Positions 27,188 through 36,935 of a stretch of 42,130 nt of DNA are shown in pieces. Positions within the stretch are counted from its first letter, which is position 1. Each line of letters begins with the position of its first letter. The position numbers and the translations under genes were made by a program. This DNA is from Prorocentrum cordatum (lineage: Eukaryota > Sar > Dinophyceae > Prorocentrales > Prorocentraceae). The notes under the pieces are model-generated. The model searched no databases. It saw only the letters and a list, made by a program, of their open reading frames with translations, and had not been told where the DNA came from. Location of the stretch: the NCBI GenBank assembly GCA_963575745.1, contig CAUYUJ010008134.1, forward strand, positions 1-42,130. Reading direction: 5' to 3'.

Positions 27188-29275
27188 TTACAGAGGTAGG
27201 AGGGCAGGTTTACGTAGTCGTTGCCAGACTCTGTAGGCCATGGAGTATAGGATGATCAAACGGTGGCCTCCAGCGGCCTTGGGCAGCATCGGCATCACCA
27301 TCCACGTCAGCTGGACAGGGAAGAGGCCCAGCGCCTCGCAGGCCAGCATGATGTCGCACAGGCCCTCCAACGCGTCATCGCTGAGGTGCTCTAAGTGCGC
27401 GGGGTGGAGGCCGCCCAGGCTGCTGGAGGTCTTGATGCTGAATGTACGGGAGGCGCGCCGAAGTTCCTCTGGTGATGGCCGTGCGAGGGTAGACCTATCA
27501 GGAATCCACGCCTGGGGAGGCTCCTTCACCGCCTTCCACAGCGCTGCGTGCGTATCCTCCATATCCTTGACTACAAAGTGCGGGTGCCCTGTGATGCCGT
27601 TCTCCGAGTCGTTAACCGTGGTGGGGGCCTGAACTGCTCGCACGCGAGTGACCTTGTGGAGCTTCCCCGCTCCGCCCGCACAGGCCCCGTCACACCATTC
27701 TCTCCAGCGCCTCGAAGATTCCTTGTTCGCTAGCTGCATGGCAAAGTTAACATCCTCGTCGATCTCCTCCGAGAAGGTCATGATGTCCTCACTGCTGAAA
27801 CTCCTCTGCGCAATCTGCCGAGCATGCCGAACTGATGCGTCGAGCCTCGCGCTGAGGTTCTGCCCACAGTAGTCTACACTGAGGAAGCCTTGCAGCTCGT
27901 TGTCGAGAAACTGTCGGCCCTCGGGTGTCCTGGCGTTCGCCTTTGCGGTGATGAGGCCCGCCAGGCAGTCCTGCAGCCACTTCCATCCATCCGCGACCGC
28001 CTGTACCTCATCCTCCGTGAGGACCCGGTGCTCACGCTCGACCCACTTGGCTTGGAGCGGACGCGCGTAGGCGCTGGCCCGCGTCTCCGTACCAGTGAGG
28101 TGCCCGAGCCTCGAGGCTGCCCTGGTCGCCCATCTGCCCCAAGCCTTCGAGAGGAAACGCCAGGCGACTGCAGCAGGCGCCTCCTTGGCCATGCTCAGCG
28201 CCTGCTCAGCGAAGCTGCGCTCCAGGGACCAGCTGCTCTCCTCGAGGAAAGGTCCGTGCACAATCTGCGCTGGTATCTTCGCACCGCCTACGTAGGTGAG
28301 GTACCTGAGCTTGGTGCCCTCCGCTGTCAGTTGAAGCTGAACTGGTCGATGCGGCTTTACCGACCAGGTCAAGTCTGCGTTGCATGCAGCTAGCATGCGC
28401 ATGGCTCCCGTGGTCAGCCCGAAGTAGTCGATGGTTGACACCGACGCCGCTGTCCTGCAGGTCGCGCGCCTCGGGGTGACCATCTCCAGCTGCGCGTGCA
28501 CGGGGAAGCCGGAGTTCTTGACAACCTGCACGTCCATGTCCCAGTCACCGCCGATGATGCCGTGGTGCGCCTGGCCCGCAAGCGCGAGCCCTACCGTCAT
28601 GAGTATACTTGCGCTGCGGCTGCTCATGCCCTCCCCTGTGTGGAGGTACACGTTGACGACGTTGAGCGGCGGCCAGTTCGGCAGCTCCACGACGACGTGT
28701 TGAGCCCTGCCACGGACAAGCTCGGTGCCGTGCGCAATGGTCTCGTTGACGCTGCCTGCACGTCTGGGCGGGGCCTCGCCAGGGTAAGTGGGCCCGCGCA
28801 GCCCGACCCCCTCCCTGGCGAAGACTGCCAGGCCTGCGGAGGGGAGGTACCCTCGTGAGGGCAGCCCTGGCACGATGAGGCTTTGCCAGCCGCGCGCCGT
28901 TGCCCAAGAAGAGAGGCTCTCGCAGTCATCGATGCCGTAGCCTATCTCCTGAGCCATGATGACCATTGCTGTTGACCTTCTCAGCCGCTTCTGGAGGGTT
29001 AGCTTTCCCTGGTTGGCGTTGAAGGTCTCGAAGGTGTGCGTGATGGTGACCGCTGCTGGTACGTGTAGCTGCTTGGCGCCAGCGCTGGCAGCCAGTAGCC
29101 CGCTGACCAGGGGCGGGTTACCCAGGCATCGTGCCTGTGCCCAGGGAGCCTTCAGCAGTCCTGCGGTGCTTGCTGTGCTGGACCTGCGTGAAGGCGTCGT
29201 CCAGCTTCTCCTTGGTCCAGTCCGTAGGCTGCTGTCCGCTGCTGAGGAGCTGCTGCCAGAGGGCGCCGACGTCAT
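27188..29275 (-). CDS. LINE ORF2, first segment: APE-type endonuclease and RT fingers
   Basis: The endonuclease starts near 29100: ETFNANQGKL (Asn, about 29015), IMAQEIG (Glu, about 28948), IIGGDWDMD (about 28545), STIDYFG (about 28430) and VKPHRPVQL (about 28350). These match the order of the exonuclease III/APE fold that nicks target DNA for LINEs. The segment then passes a linker and reaches RT finger motifs (SSSLGGLHPAHLEHLSDD, MLPKAAGGHRLI, YRVWQRLRKP). It stops at TAA; the same frame continues directly as EALRRPYWAAAKN, typical RT sequence. I set the start at the ATG at 29275, the nearest one upstream; the frame is open back to 30349 but overlaps ORF1. Relative to ORF1 this is the +1 frame, so translation could use frameshifting or reinitiation. 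Confidence 0.8.
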   Translation of the reverse strand: MTSAPSGSSSSAADSSLRTGPRRSWTTPSRRSSTASTAGLLKAPWAQARCLGNPPLVSGLLAASAGAKQLHVPAAVTITHTFETFNANQGKLTLQKRLRRSTAMVIMAQEIGYGIDDCESLSSWATARGWQSLIVPGLPSRGYLPSAGLAVFAREGVGLRGPTYPGEAPPRRAGSVNETIAHGTELVRGRAQHVVVELPNWPPLNVVNVYLHTGEGMSSRSASILMTVGLALAGQAHHGIIGGDWDMDVQVVKNSGFPVHAQLEMVTPRRATCRTAASVSTIDYFGLTTGAMRMLAACNADLTWSVKPHRPVQLQLTAEGTKLRYLTYVGGAKIPAQIVHGPFLEESSWSLERSFAEQALSMAKEAPAAVAWRFLSKAWGRWATRAASRLGHLTGTETRASAYARPLQAKWVEREHRVLTEDEVQAVADGWKWLQDCLAGLITAKANARTPEGRQFLDNELQGFLSVDYCGQNLSARLDASVRHARQIAQRSFSSEDIMTFSEEIDEDVNFAMQLANKESSRRWREWCDGACAGGAGKLHKVTRVRAVQAPTTVNDSENGITGHPHFVVKDMEDTHAALWKAVKEPPQAWIPDRSTLARPSPEELRRASRTFSIKTSSSLGGLHPAHLEHLSDDALEGLCDIMLACEALGLFPVQLTWMVMPMLPKAAGGHRLIILYSMAYRVWQRLRKPALLPL

Positions 29276-30383
29276 CCTTGGCCAGCTCCACCCAGGCGGC
29301 TCCGCGCTTATCGCCTCCTCGAGGCTGTGCGTCGCCGTCGGCGTCTTCGTCGTCCATGTCATCGTCATCCCGAGCTGGCGGTCCGTCTGCTGCGCCTGCG
29401 CCACCGCCCTCAGCATGAGGAGCATGAACACCAGGTTCCTCAGCCATGACCGTAGCCAGCTTCTCCGCCGCCTGCTTGCGGAGGGCCGCCTGGATCTTGC
29501 CGAAGTGGGGGCTCGCCTTGAACTGCTCGAGGGCCTCCTTCGCGCCATCGTCGTCGAGCTGCTCGGCGAGGTCGAAGCCAACCAAGTCTTCCTCCTTGAT
29601 GACTGGGTGGGGCTTCTCACCACGTGCAGCCTGCATGGTTTGCTCGTGCTTCGCATTCTCCTTGCGCAGGACCTCCACCTCAGCCTGTTTAGCCGCAATG
29701 GCCTCCTGCTTATCCTGGATCTTGCGCTGGGTAGCCTCCAGCTGCGCCTCCAGGCCCTGCAGGTCGCTCGTGAAGCGGTCCAGCTGCTGCATGCACCGCG
29801 CGAGCTTCTGGGACGAGGCCTTGTAAGCAGCGCCTGGGGGGCGCAATTCACGCGCCTGCTGCCGAAGGACGTCGAGGGCCCGCTGGTGCAGGAGGTGAAT
29901 TGGGCCGCCCTCTGCCTCCACGATCTTGCACTCCTTGAGGCTCTTCTCGTGGAAGTTGATCTTCGCCTGGAGCTCCGTGCGCTGCTGGATGTTGCCCTGC
30001 ACGAGCTGCGCCTGCTCCTTGCAACTGGCGCCCGCTCCTGATGACGCTGGTGCCGTAGGCGATGGGGGCCCCTTGGTGCTGCCCGCGTGCTGGGAGATGC
30101 ACTGCTGCACCAGCTCGCGGATCTTCTTCTCCGTGAGGCCGCTCTCCTTGGACCACGGGGCAGGCTTCCGCACGAGCCCTGTGCCTCCTGCTCTCTGCGA
30201 GGGCTTCTTGTTCCGCGCCTCCTGGTCCGCCTTCTTGGCAGCGTTGATGACCTTCTGAGAAGCCTGCCGCCCGCAGGAGCACACGATGCGGCAGGCCCAG
30301 TTGTTGTCCTTCCCACACTGGCATCCCCAGACAGGCTCTCGGGGGCCACGCAGCACTCTCGCCTGCGGCGGTGCAGGCGCCAT
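29118..30383 (-). CDS. LINE ORF1: zinc-ribbon and coiled-coil protein
   Basis: 421 residues from the ATG at 30383 to a TAA. Residues 19-41 (VWGCQCGKDNNWACRIVCSC and following GRQA) form a small zinc ribbon of CxC/CxC type, like the W-x-C-x-CG ... C-x-x-CG ribbons I associate with dinoflagellate retroelements. A Lys/Arg-rich stretch follows, then a long coiled coil at about residues 125-260 (heptad-rich, e.g. LEAQLEATQRKIQDKQEAIA). The C-terminal third has an acidic patch (DDDDMDDEDADGD). Probable role: RNA binding and assembly of the retrotransposition particle, by analogy with other LINE ORF1 proteins. The frame is open further upstream to 30614, but that part is Arg/Ala-rich and lacks domain features, so I prefer 30383. 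Its end overlaps ORF2 by about 160 bases. Confidence 0.8.
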   Translation of the reverse strand: MAPAPPQARVLRGPREPVWGCQCGKDNNWACRIVCSCGRQASQKVINAAKKADQEARNKKPSQRAGGTGLVRKPAPWSKESGLTEKKIRELVQQCISQHAGSTKGPPSPTAPASSGAGASCKEQAQLVQGNIQQRTELQAKINFHEKSLKECKIVEAEGGPIHLLHQRALDVLRQQARELRPPGAAYKASSQKLARCMQQLDRFTSDLQGLEAQLEATQRKIQDKQEAIAAKQAEVEVLRKENAKHEQTMQAARGEKPHPVIKEEDLVGFDLAEQLDDDGAKEALEQFKASPHFGKIQAALRKQAAEKLATVMAEEPGVHAPHAEGGGAGAADGPPARDDDDMDDEDADGDAQPRGGDKRGAAWVELAKDDVGALWQQLLSSGQQPTDWTKEKLDDAFTQVQHSKHRRTAEGSLGTGTMPG

Positions 30384-30399
30384 CGCCCCTGCAGAGGAG

Positions 30400-31439
30400 C
30401 CGTGATGGGCGTCCAACCGCTGGGCCGCGCCGCGCAGCCTGGCTACCAGCGCAGGGGTCGTGCGCCCCGACCAGGCGTGGAGGAGGAGCCTGTCCTCCCT
30501 GCGTTGTAGTCGCGCTCGATGATGGGCGGCAGCCTCCCGCGGAGCCGCCGTCGCGAGCGCTGGTCTCGGCGCGCGCCAGGAGCCTATCCCCTCGCCTGCC
30601 CCGCAGGCGCCCAAGGGGGAGGCAGCTCCTCGCGAGCCGAAAACTTAGAGGAGGGAGGAGGGGGAGGAGGAAGAGGAGGAGGCGAGGAGCAGGAGCCACT
30701 CGCCCCGCTCGGCGAAGAGACCCCCCCTCCCCCCAGGAGCGCGGCGCAGGCAGAGGGAGGAGGAGGAGGAGGACGGCGACGAGGGCCGAGGGGGCGAGGA
30801 GCCAGGAAAGGGAAGGGGGACGAGGGGGCGAGGGGCCAGGAAAGGGAAGGGGGACGAGGGGGAAGGGGGACGAAGGGGAAGGGGGAGGGGGGCGAAGGGG
30901 AAGGGGGGAAGGGGGACGAAGGGGAAAGGGAAGGGGGACGAAGGGGAAGGGGGAGGGCGAGAATCGGGATCCACGAGAGGGGGGTGACCCTGAGAGGGGG
31001 ACACGAGTTCGATTCGCTGGTGCGCCGCCCCGCCACAAGCGGATGCCCCCCCGCATGCCCCACCTACTGGCAACTGTCGGGAGCTGCCGGCGGCTGGGGG
31101 GCCTCTGTCTTAGGCGGTCCGCACAACAGGGAGGCCGCTTTCCCTCGGGTCCTGGTTGGCGAGGAGGAAGAGGAAGGCGCACACCACCTGGGGACAGCAG
31201 GGGCGGGCAAAAGACGTCATCAGGTCTGTCGCAGCGTCGACCCGCAAATCGGGGTCTACTGCCCCGGGTCAATCCAGACCTGGGTCAGTCAGGCTTTGCA
31301 AAGTCTGGCAAAATCCTGCAGGATCCTGCGGGATCCTGCGACCAAACCCGAGTCAGTGCAGCCCTGGCTCTGCAGGATCCTGCAAGGTCAGGCGCTCTGG
31401 CTGACCCCCGTTTGCCTTGACCCCCGTCCCTTGAGCCCC
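30400..31439. repeat. Purine-rich minisatellite and GC-rich flank, no gene
   Basis: From about 30640 to 30960 the plus strand is GGA/GGGGAAGGGGGACGA-rich, including an imperfect 15-30 base minisatellite at about 30795-30960. GCAGGATCCTGC-type palindromes occur near 31315-31390. Frames on both strands are driven by composition; a minus-strand Ser/Pro/Phe-rich frame is an artefact. Confidence 0.65.
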
Positions 31440-31590
31440 GACCAGGGGTCTCGACACCTTCACCGGGACCAGCTTTTCGCTCCAGGTCGCTTTTTGACGG
31501 CCCCGCGGCCCCGCGGGGGTCCACAAGGGCTGAGCACGGCCACAAGACGCCCGTCGTGATTGCTGCACGACGCGAAGGGGTCTGTGGGCG
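31440..31590 (+). repeat. Interspersed repeat family B, copy 4
   Basis: Shares GGGTCTCGACACCTT-like, TCGCTTTTTGACGGCCC and GTCGTGATTGCTGCACGACG segments with copy 1 in the same orientation. More diverged than the others. Confidence 0.55.
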
Positions 31591-31795
31591 GGCCTTGGTG
31601 TTCGGGTCATTACTCGGGCCTCCAGCGGCCGTTCCAGACGACCTGGGCAGCCCCGGAACGCACTGGGCGCGGCGCAGCTGCCGGAACGCATCCCGAGGCA
31701 GAAAACCCCGCCAGAAACCGACGAAACCGTCCGAAACCCGGCCGAACCTCGATCCTCGGTCCGAGCCTCGACGATCACGACGCGAGGGTGTCTGA

Positions 31796-32263
31796 GTTTC
31801 CGGACCGCAGGGCGCGTGAGCGCGCGAGGGCGCACCGCATCGTGCTCAGGCCTCCAAACTCCCTGGCGGAGAAGGAGGAGGAGGAGGTGGAGGAGGAGGA
31901 GGAGGAGGAGGAGGAGGAGGAGGAGGATGGAGGAGAAGGAGGACGAGGACGAGGAGGAGGAGGAGGAGGAGGAGGAGGAGGAGGAGGAGAAGGGGTGGCC
32001 GCGTTCGAAGCGAACTCCGAGGCCGACAGCGACAACGACATCAGGAGGAGGAGGAAGAGGAGGAGGAGGATAAAGAGGAGGAGAAGGATAAAGAGGAGGA
32101 GGAGAAGGACGATGACGAGGAGGCAGGGGAGGATCGAGGTTTCCAGCAGTCAGCTGTGCGACCTGCGGAGGCCGCGGAGGTCAAGGGAGTGCGCTGCTCT
32201 CGTGCCAAGCGGCGGCCCGCCGAGGCTTGCGAGGACCGCCCACAGAACCCGTTCTGGCAATAG
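31796..32263 (+). CDS. Possible acidic protein exon(s), frame broken by GGA repeats
   Basis: Two coding-like parts lie in different frames. The first (from about 31800) gives SLAEKEEEEVEEEE then, after a GGA/Gly run, VAAFEANSEADSDNDI (to 32042). The second gives EEDKEEEKDKEEEEKDDDEE then RGFQQSAVRPAEAAEVKGV and ends DRPQNPFWQ at TAG (32261-32263). A frame change in the (GGA)n tract between them, or an intron, would join them. The non-repetitive tail has G/C-ending codons. Without the tail I would call it microsatellite only. No family recognised. Confidence 0.28.
31873..32130. repeat. GGA microsatellite
   Basis: GGA triplets interrupted at about 31990-32042 by complex sequence and by GATAAA units near 32068-32096. 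Confidence 0.9.
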
Positions 32264-32274
32264 TTGGCGGGAAT

Positions 32275-32388
32275 GTCCTCATCCTCTCTCATCACGAATG
32301 ATCACATCACAGTCATCACATCGTCATCGCATCACCATCGTATCATCATCGTATCACCATCATCGTATCATCATCGTGCCATCATCGT

Positions 32389-32446
<58 letters not shown>

Positions 32447-32447
32447 G

Positions 32448-32489
<42 letters not shown>

Positions 32490-32736
32490 CATCCTCATCA
32501 TCATCATCATATCAGCATCCGCATCAGCATCAGCATCATCATCATCATCCTCATGTTCAGCATCATCAGCAGCATCAGCAGCAGCATCAACAGCAGCATC
32601 ATCAGCGTCGGCATCAGCATCATCATCACCACACCCACCATCATCATCAGAAGCATCAGCATCATCAGCGGCATCAGCATCAGCATCAGCATCAACATCA
32701 TCATCAGCAGCATCGTCATCATCATCGGCATCAACG

Positions 32737-32775
<39 letters not shown>

Positions 32776-32855
32776 CCATCATCATCCTCATCAGCATCAC
32801 CCTCATCGTCATCATCATCATAATCAGCATCATCACATTATCATCAGCACCACCC

Positions 32856-32905
<50 letters not shown>

Positions 32906-33423
32906 GTCATCATCATCAGCATCATCATCATCGTCGGCATGAACATCAGCACCAGCATCAGCATCTGCATCTGCATCAGCATAAGCATCATCGTCAGCAT
33001 CAGCACAAGCACACAAGCATTATCAGCAGCAGCATCATCATCACCGACAGCATCATCAGCATCAGCATCATCAACACCATCCCCACCAACACCACCACAA
33101 CCAGCAACAGCATGTTCAACGGCATGAGCGTCGTCTGCATTCATTCCCATCAATACTACCATCGTCATGTTCATCACCCTGATCATTACGACTGTAATCA
33201 TCACCGCCACGAAAATCAACATCGTCATCATCACCGTCATCGCTGTCATCGTCGTCGGCATGCCGTCATAATCATCACCATAATCACCATCAGCAGCAGC
33301 ATCATCAACAACAGCAGCATTAGCAGCATAGTCATCATCAGCAGCAGAAGCAGCATCATCAGCATCATCAGCATCACCGTCCACAACAACAGCAGCAACA
33401 GCAGCAACAACAACAACAACACC

Positions 33424-33483
<60 letters not shown>

Positions 33484-33898
33484 AATAGCAACAACTACAC
33501 CATCGCCGACAGTATCCTCATCCCCATCATCGGCATCGCCAGCAGGAGCGTTATCATCAACCTCGTCAAGAACAGTATCGTCAGCATGAACAGCACCATC
33601 ATTATCATCATCAGTATCACAATCATCATTAGCATCATCATCAGCAACAGCAGCAGCATCCTCATCATCGCCAGCATCATCAGCAACACCACCAACTTCA
33701 TCATCAACATCAGCACAATCGTCAGCATCGTCAGCATAACAATCATCATCAGCATCCGCATCAGCATCAGTATCATCATTAGCATAAGCATCACCAGCAT
33801 CAATAGCATCATCATCAGCAGCAGCACCAGCATCATCATCAGCAGCATCATCAGCACCATCATCAGCAGCAGTATCATTATCAACCCCTTGCCACATC
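32275..33898. repeat. Long CAT/CAG/CAA compound microsatellite
   Basis: About 1.6 kb of CAT triplets with CAG and CAC interruptions, a pure CAA block at about 33400-33482, then CAT/CAG again to 33898. Very long His, Ile/Ser, Asp/Ala or Met/Leu frames on both strands are artefacts of triplet periodicity. Confidence 0.95.
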
Positions 33899-34085
33899 AT
33901 GTCTTCTCATCTTCGTCGTCGTCCTCCTCCTCCTCCTCTTCCTCCTCATCCTCCCCCTCCCCCTCCTCCTCCGCCTCCTCCTCCTCCCCCTCTGCCCTGT
34001 CCGCTTCCTCGTCCTCCCTCATCCCCCTGCCTCACCGTCCTGTCCTCCTCATTCCTCACTGGTCCTTCCCACCCTCCTAATTCCC
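33899..34085. repeat. CCT/C-rich microsatellite
   Basis: CCT triplets decaying into C/T-rich sequence, directly joined to the CAT array on its left. Confidence 0.9.
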
Positions 34086-34300
34086 CCTCCTCCTGCGTCC
34101 CCACGTCACAGCAAAACAAAATAACGAGAGCGAGAGAGAGAGAGAGACGGACGGACGGACGCACGGACGGGCGTAGGTGGTTTAACACACTTTCCTCTTC
34201 TCTCTGCCAAAATCCCTCCTTCCCCCGCTAGGGCGAAGGGTTTACCAATCCCACTACCCCCACCCCAGGGCCTGAAGGGGGGGGGGGGGGCGCGAGGTGT
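34086..34300. repeat. Short GA and GGAC runs, poly-G, no gene
   Basis: (GAGA)n and (CGGA)n at about 34128-34165 and a poly-G run at 34277-34290. Confidence 0.7.
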
Positions 34301-34309
34301 CCGAGCGTC

Positions 34310-34980
34310 CTTGTTGGTCCCAGATGGCTCCAAGAGGGCCTCCGCGAGCCCAAGATGGCCCCCAAGATTGGTCAAGATACCGCAGGATGGCTCAAGGGAG
34401 CCTCCAACGCACATCCAAGGGGCCTCAAGGTGGCCCCAAGACGGCTTCCGGTGCCCGCCGAGAGTCCCCGAGGACCCCCCCCCATAAGAGGCCAAAATGG
34501 CTCGAAAGCCTACGGTGAGCGTTTTCTGATTCGACGTCTCGACATTGGGCGGAAGGGGAGGGGAGGGGGGGTCTGGCCCTGGACCTCTGCTTAGTGCAAC
34601 GGTTTGCAGCAGTGCGTCCCACGGGAGAGACCCCACCTGCCTGAAAAGGCGCCAAAAACAGCCAAGATCTACTGCAGGGGGAGGGGAGGGGGGGGGATTC
34701 GACGGCCCATGCCGATCAACAAAACAACGAAAAAGAAAACGATCACATGGCTCCGAAACATAAGGAAAATCCTCGATGTCCTCTTCCTTCTCTCGTCTTC
34801 GCTTCCGATGGGCTCCTGAGGCCCCTATGGATGGCCTTGAGACGGCCCACGGGAGAGTCGCGGAAGGAGGTCCCACGAGGGGCCCACGAGGGCCCCCCTA
34901 AGAGGGCCTTCTGGCACTTCTGGAGCGGCCCCAGAATGCCCCCAGACGCCATGTTTGATTCTCCGAGGGGGCCGAACTGA
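34310..34980. repeat. CCAAGATGGC-type degenerate minisatellite fragments
   Basis: 34320-34520 and 34825-34960 contain the CCAAGATGGC/GGCCTC units that dominate 4-6.4 kb, but without the conserved hairpin islands. No gene supported in between. Confidence 0.6.
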
Positions 34981-34985
34981 GAACT

Positions 34986-35115
34986 CTCCTAGGGATCTGA
35001 GCGGGATCCCTAGGATTCCTTAGGAATTCCGAGTGATCTGAGCAGGATCCCTGCGAAACCTCCAAAGAATTTCCTAGGGATCCAGCCGGGATCCATAACA
35101 TCCCTGAGAAATTCC
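34986..35115. repeat. GGGATCC-rich palindromic block
   Basis: CCTAGGGATC pairs with GATCCCTAGG (34989-35013), and further GGGATCC, CCTAGG and AGGATCCCT motifs follow at 20-30 base intervals. Probably a degraded palindromic minisatellite. Confidence 0.65.
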
Positions 35116-35975
35116 CAAGGATCTCCCCCCCCCGTTTTGAGCCACGGGGCCCAAGACGGCTCCAAGAGGCCTCCCAGACCCCTCCAAAGAGCCCCAAGAA
35201 GGGGCTCCAAGAAGGCCCCACTAGCGCGAGCAAGGCTTCCAAAATGGCTCCGAAATGGCTCCCCGATGCCTCTTCCAAGAGGTTCGCTGATCGAAAGCTT
35301 CGCAAATGCTTCATGGTTGACTCGTCGTTGTCGTAGCCGCCTTCATCGTTGTCTCGTTCTCCCACCTCCATCCATCTTCTGGTTTGTCATTTTTGTTCCT
35401 CTCCTCCTCCTCACGTTTTACTTTCCTCCTTCCCCCTCTTGTTGCCAAAGATAGCCTTCCCGCCCCGAGAGGGTCTCAAGATCACTCCAGAGGGCCCCCA
35501 GAAGACCCCAAGCCAAATCGGCATGGAAACATGTATGACATCATTGAAACACATGCTCCCGCCGTTTCAGCGCACCCGGAACGCTGCCAAGGCGGTTGTT
35601 CCACTGCATGCCTCTACATTTCCCTCATGAAGGCAACTCGCCTGACGATCGTTTCTGGATGGGCTGGCGGGAATACTTTTTTGGTCGCGGCCGCGAGACA
35701 AGGGTCAGGCGGCGAAAGCAAAGTCCGGGGCGCGAACGAGGCTAATTAGCTACAACAGGCACAGGCCGGCGAAGCGTCAAGAATTACGCTACCGAGGAAC
35801 CCCACATCCTCATAGCATTTCGCGTGATGATAGTCGACGCGAAACATGTGTGCATGATGCTGGTAGCCGCTGCCCTAGTGATGCCGTCAGTGACACCTGT
35901 CAAGGTGTCGAGGAAATAACGCATCTGCCACGCCCAACGACCTTGGCTTGGATGGAGACCGCGCTCAGGGGCCAT
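35116..35975. other. Minisatellite fragment, dispersed segment, no gene
   Basis: 35145-35250 has CCAAGACGGC-type units. 35632-35680 (GGCAACTCG, GGATGGGCTGG) resembles 14510-14550. 35905-35945 is an outlying diverged monomer of the adjacent ~77-bp satellite (GGTGTCGAGGAAAT). No frame is convincing. Confidence 0.5.
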
Positions 35976-36935
35976 CACCTGCAAACCCACTATGGTGTCG
36001 AGAAAACGCCACGCCTTCTATGCCCCGGACGATCGGCGCGAGTAGCGGCACCAACACCTGCACGCCCCCTATGGTGTCCAGAAAATGCGACGCTTGCTAT
36101 ACCCTGAACGACTGGCGCGCATGGCGGGACCACCCCCTGCGCTCCCCGAAGTGTTGAGAGGATGCCACGCCTGCTCTGCCCTGGAAGATCGGCGCGCATA
36201 GCGGCACCACCCCCTGCGCCCCCCCATGGGGTGGAGAAAGTGCCACGACTGCTCTGCCCTCGACGACGAGCGCGCAGAGCGGGACCACCCCATGTACATC
36301 CCCTATGGTGTCGAGAAATTGCCACGCCTGCCGTGCCGGGGACGTCCGGCGCGCATAGCGAGGCCACCCCCTGCGCTCCCCTGATGGGGCCGAGAAAGAG
36401 CAACTCCTGCCATGCCCTGAACGACCAGCGCGCCTAGCGGGACCACCCCCTGCGCACCCTCCATGGGGTCGAGAAGTGTTACGCTCGCTATGCCCTGAAC
36501 GACCGGCGCGCATAGCGGCACCAACACCTGCGCACCCCCTTTTATGTGGTCGAGAAAGTGACACGCTTGCTATGCCCTGGACGACCAGCGCGCGTAGCGG
36601 GACCAACCCCCCCATGGGGTCGAGAAAGTGTTATGCCTGCTATGCCCTGAACGACCAGCGCGCATAGCGGCACAAACCCGTGCGCACTCCCTATGGGATC
36701 CAGAAAGTGACACGCGCGTAGCGGGACCACCGCCTGCGCACCACCTTATGTGGTCGAGAAAACGCCGCGCCTACTATACCCCAGACGATCGGCGCGCATA
36801 GCGGCACCAACCCCCTGAGCACCCCCTGTGGGGTCGAGAAGATGCCACGCCTGCTACGCCCTGGACGACCGGCGCGCATAGCGAGACCACCCCCTGCGCA
36901 CCCCCTATGCTGTCGAGCACATGGCACGCCTGCTA
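35976..36935. repeat. ~77-bp satellite, about 13 units
   Basis: Landmarks in each unit are CCCCCTATGGTGTCGAGAAA, GCCACGCCTGCTATGCCCTG, GACGACCGGCGCGCATAGCG and GACCACCCCCTGCG. Starts recur at intervals of roughly 64-82 bases. Frames on both strands are open across several units but shift between them, so no coding role is supported. Two unit versions (GCGGCACCA and GCGGGACCA) tend to alternate. Confidence 0.9.

Larger units (their letters stand above)
22810..30400 (-). mobile_element. LINE-type (non-LTR) retrotransposon
   Basis: Minus-strand element with ORF1 (zinc ribbon, coiled coil), then ORF2 with APE-type endonuclease, reverse transcriptase, CCHC-like knuckle, RNase H and a CxxCG zinc tail. 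No long terminal repeats were seen. ORF order and domains are those of APE-class LINEs. The 3' boundary is placed where a (GAT)n(GGA)n tract begins. The 5' boundary is uncertain: the sequence upstream of 30400 is G/C-rich, then purine-rich from about 30640. Two in-frame stops interrupt ORF2, so this copy is probably not autonomous unless they are read through. Nothing in it identifies a host gene. Confidence 0.9.

Noticed and set aside
29276-30349. Arg/Ser-rich N-terminal ~360 residues of the endonuclease frame
   Set aside because: This part is the out-of-frame shadow of ORF1, which has a zinc ribbon and coiled coil in its own frame.
22898-30400. Genetic code with UAA and UAG reassigned as sense codons
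   Set aside because: Only two such codons occur in the whole frame, while ORF1 itself ends at TAA; private nonsense changes or readthrough are simpler.
31000-31035. Possible tRNA or tRNA-derived element (GAGTTCGATTCGC resembles a B box)
   Set aside because: No A box, acceptor pairing or cloverleaf could be found upstream.
32275-33898. Very long open frames (poly-His, poly-Ile/Ser, poly-Asp/Ala) on both strands
   Set aside because: They follow automatically from CAT/CAG/CAA triplets, which contain no stop in most frames; all frames are open at once.
34480-34510. Possible relic of a dinoflagellate spliced leader (ATGGCTCAAG-like strings at 34385 and similar)
   Set aside because: Only about 10 bases match and the strings belong to the CCAAGATGGC minisatellite.
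36097-36615. 172-codon minus-strand frame over the 77-bp satellite
   Set aside because: The peptide changes frame relative to the unit from copy to copy and other frames are open too.
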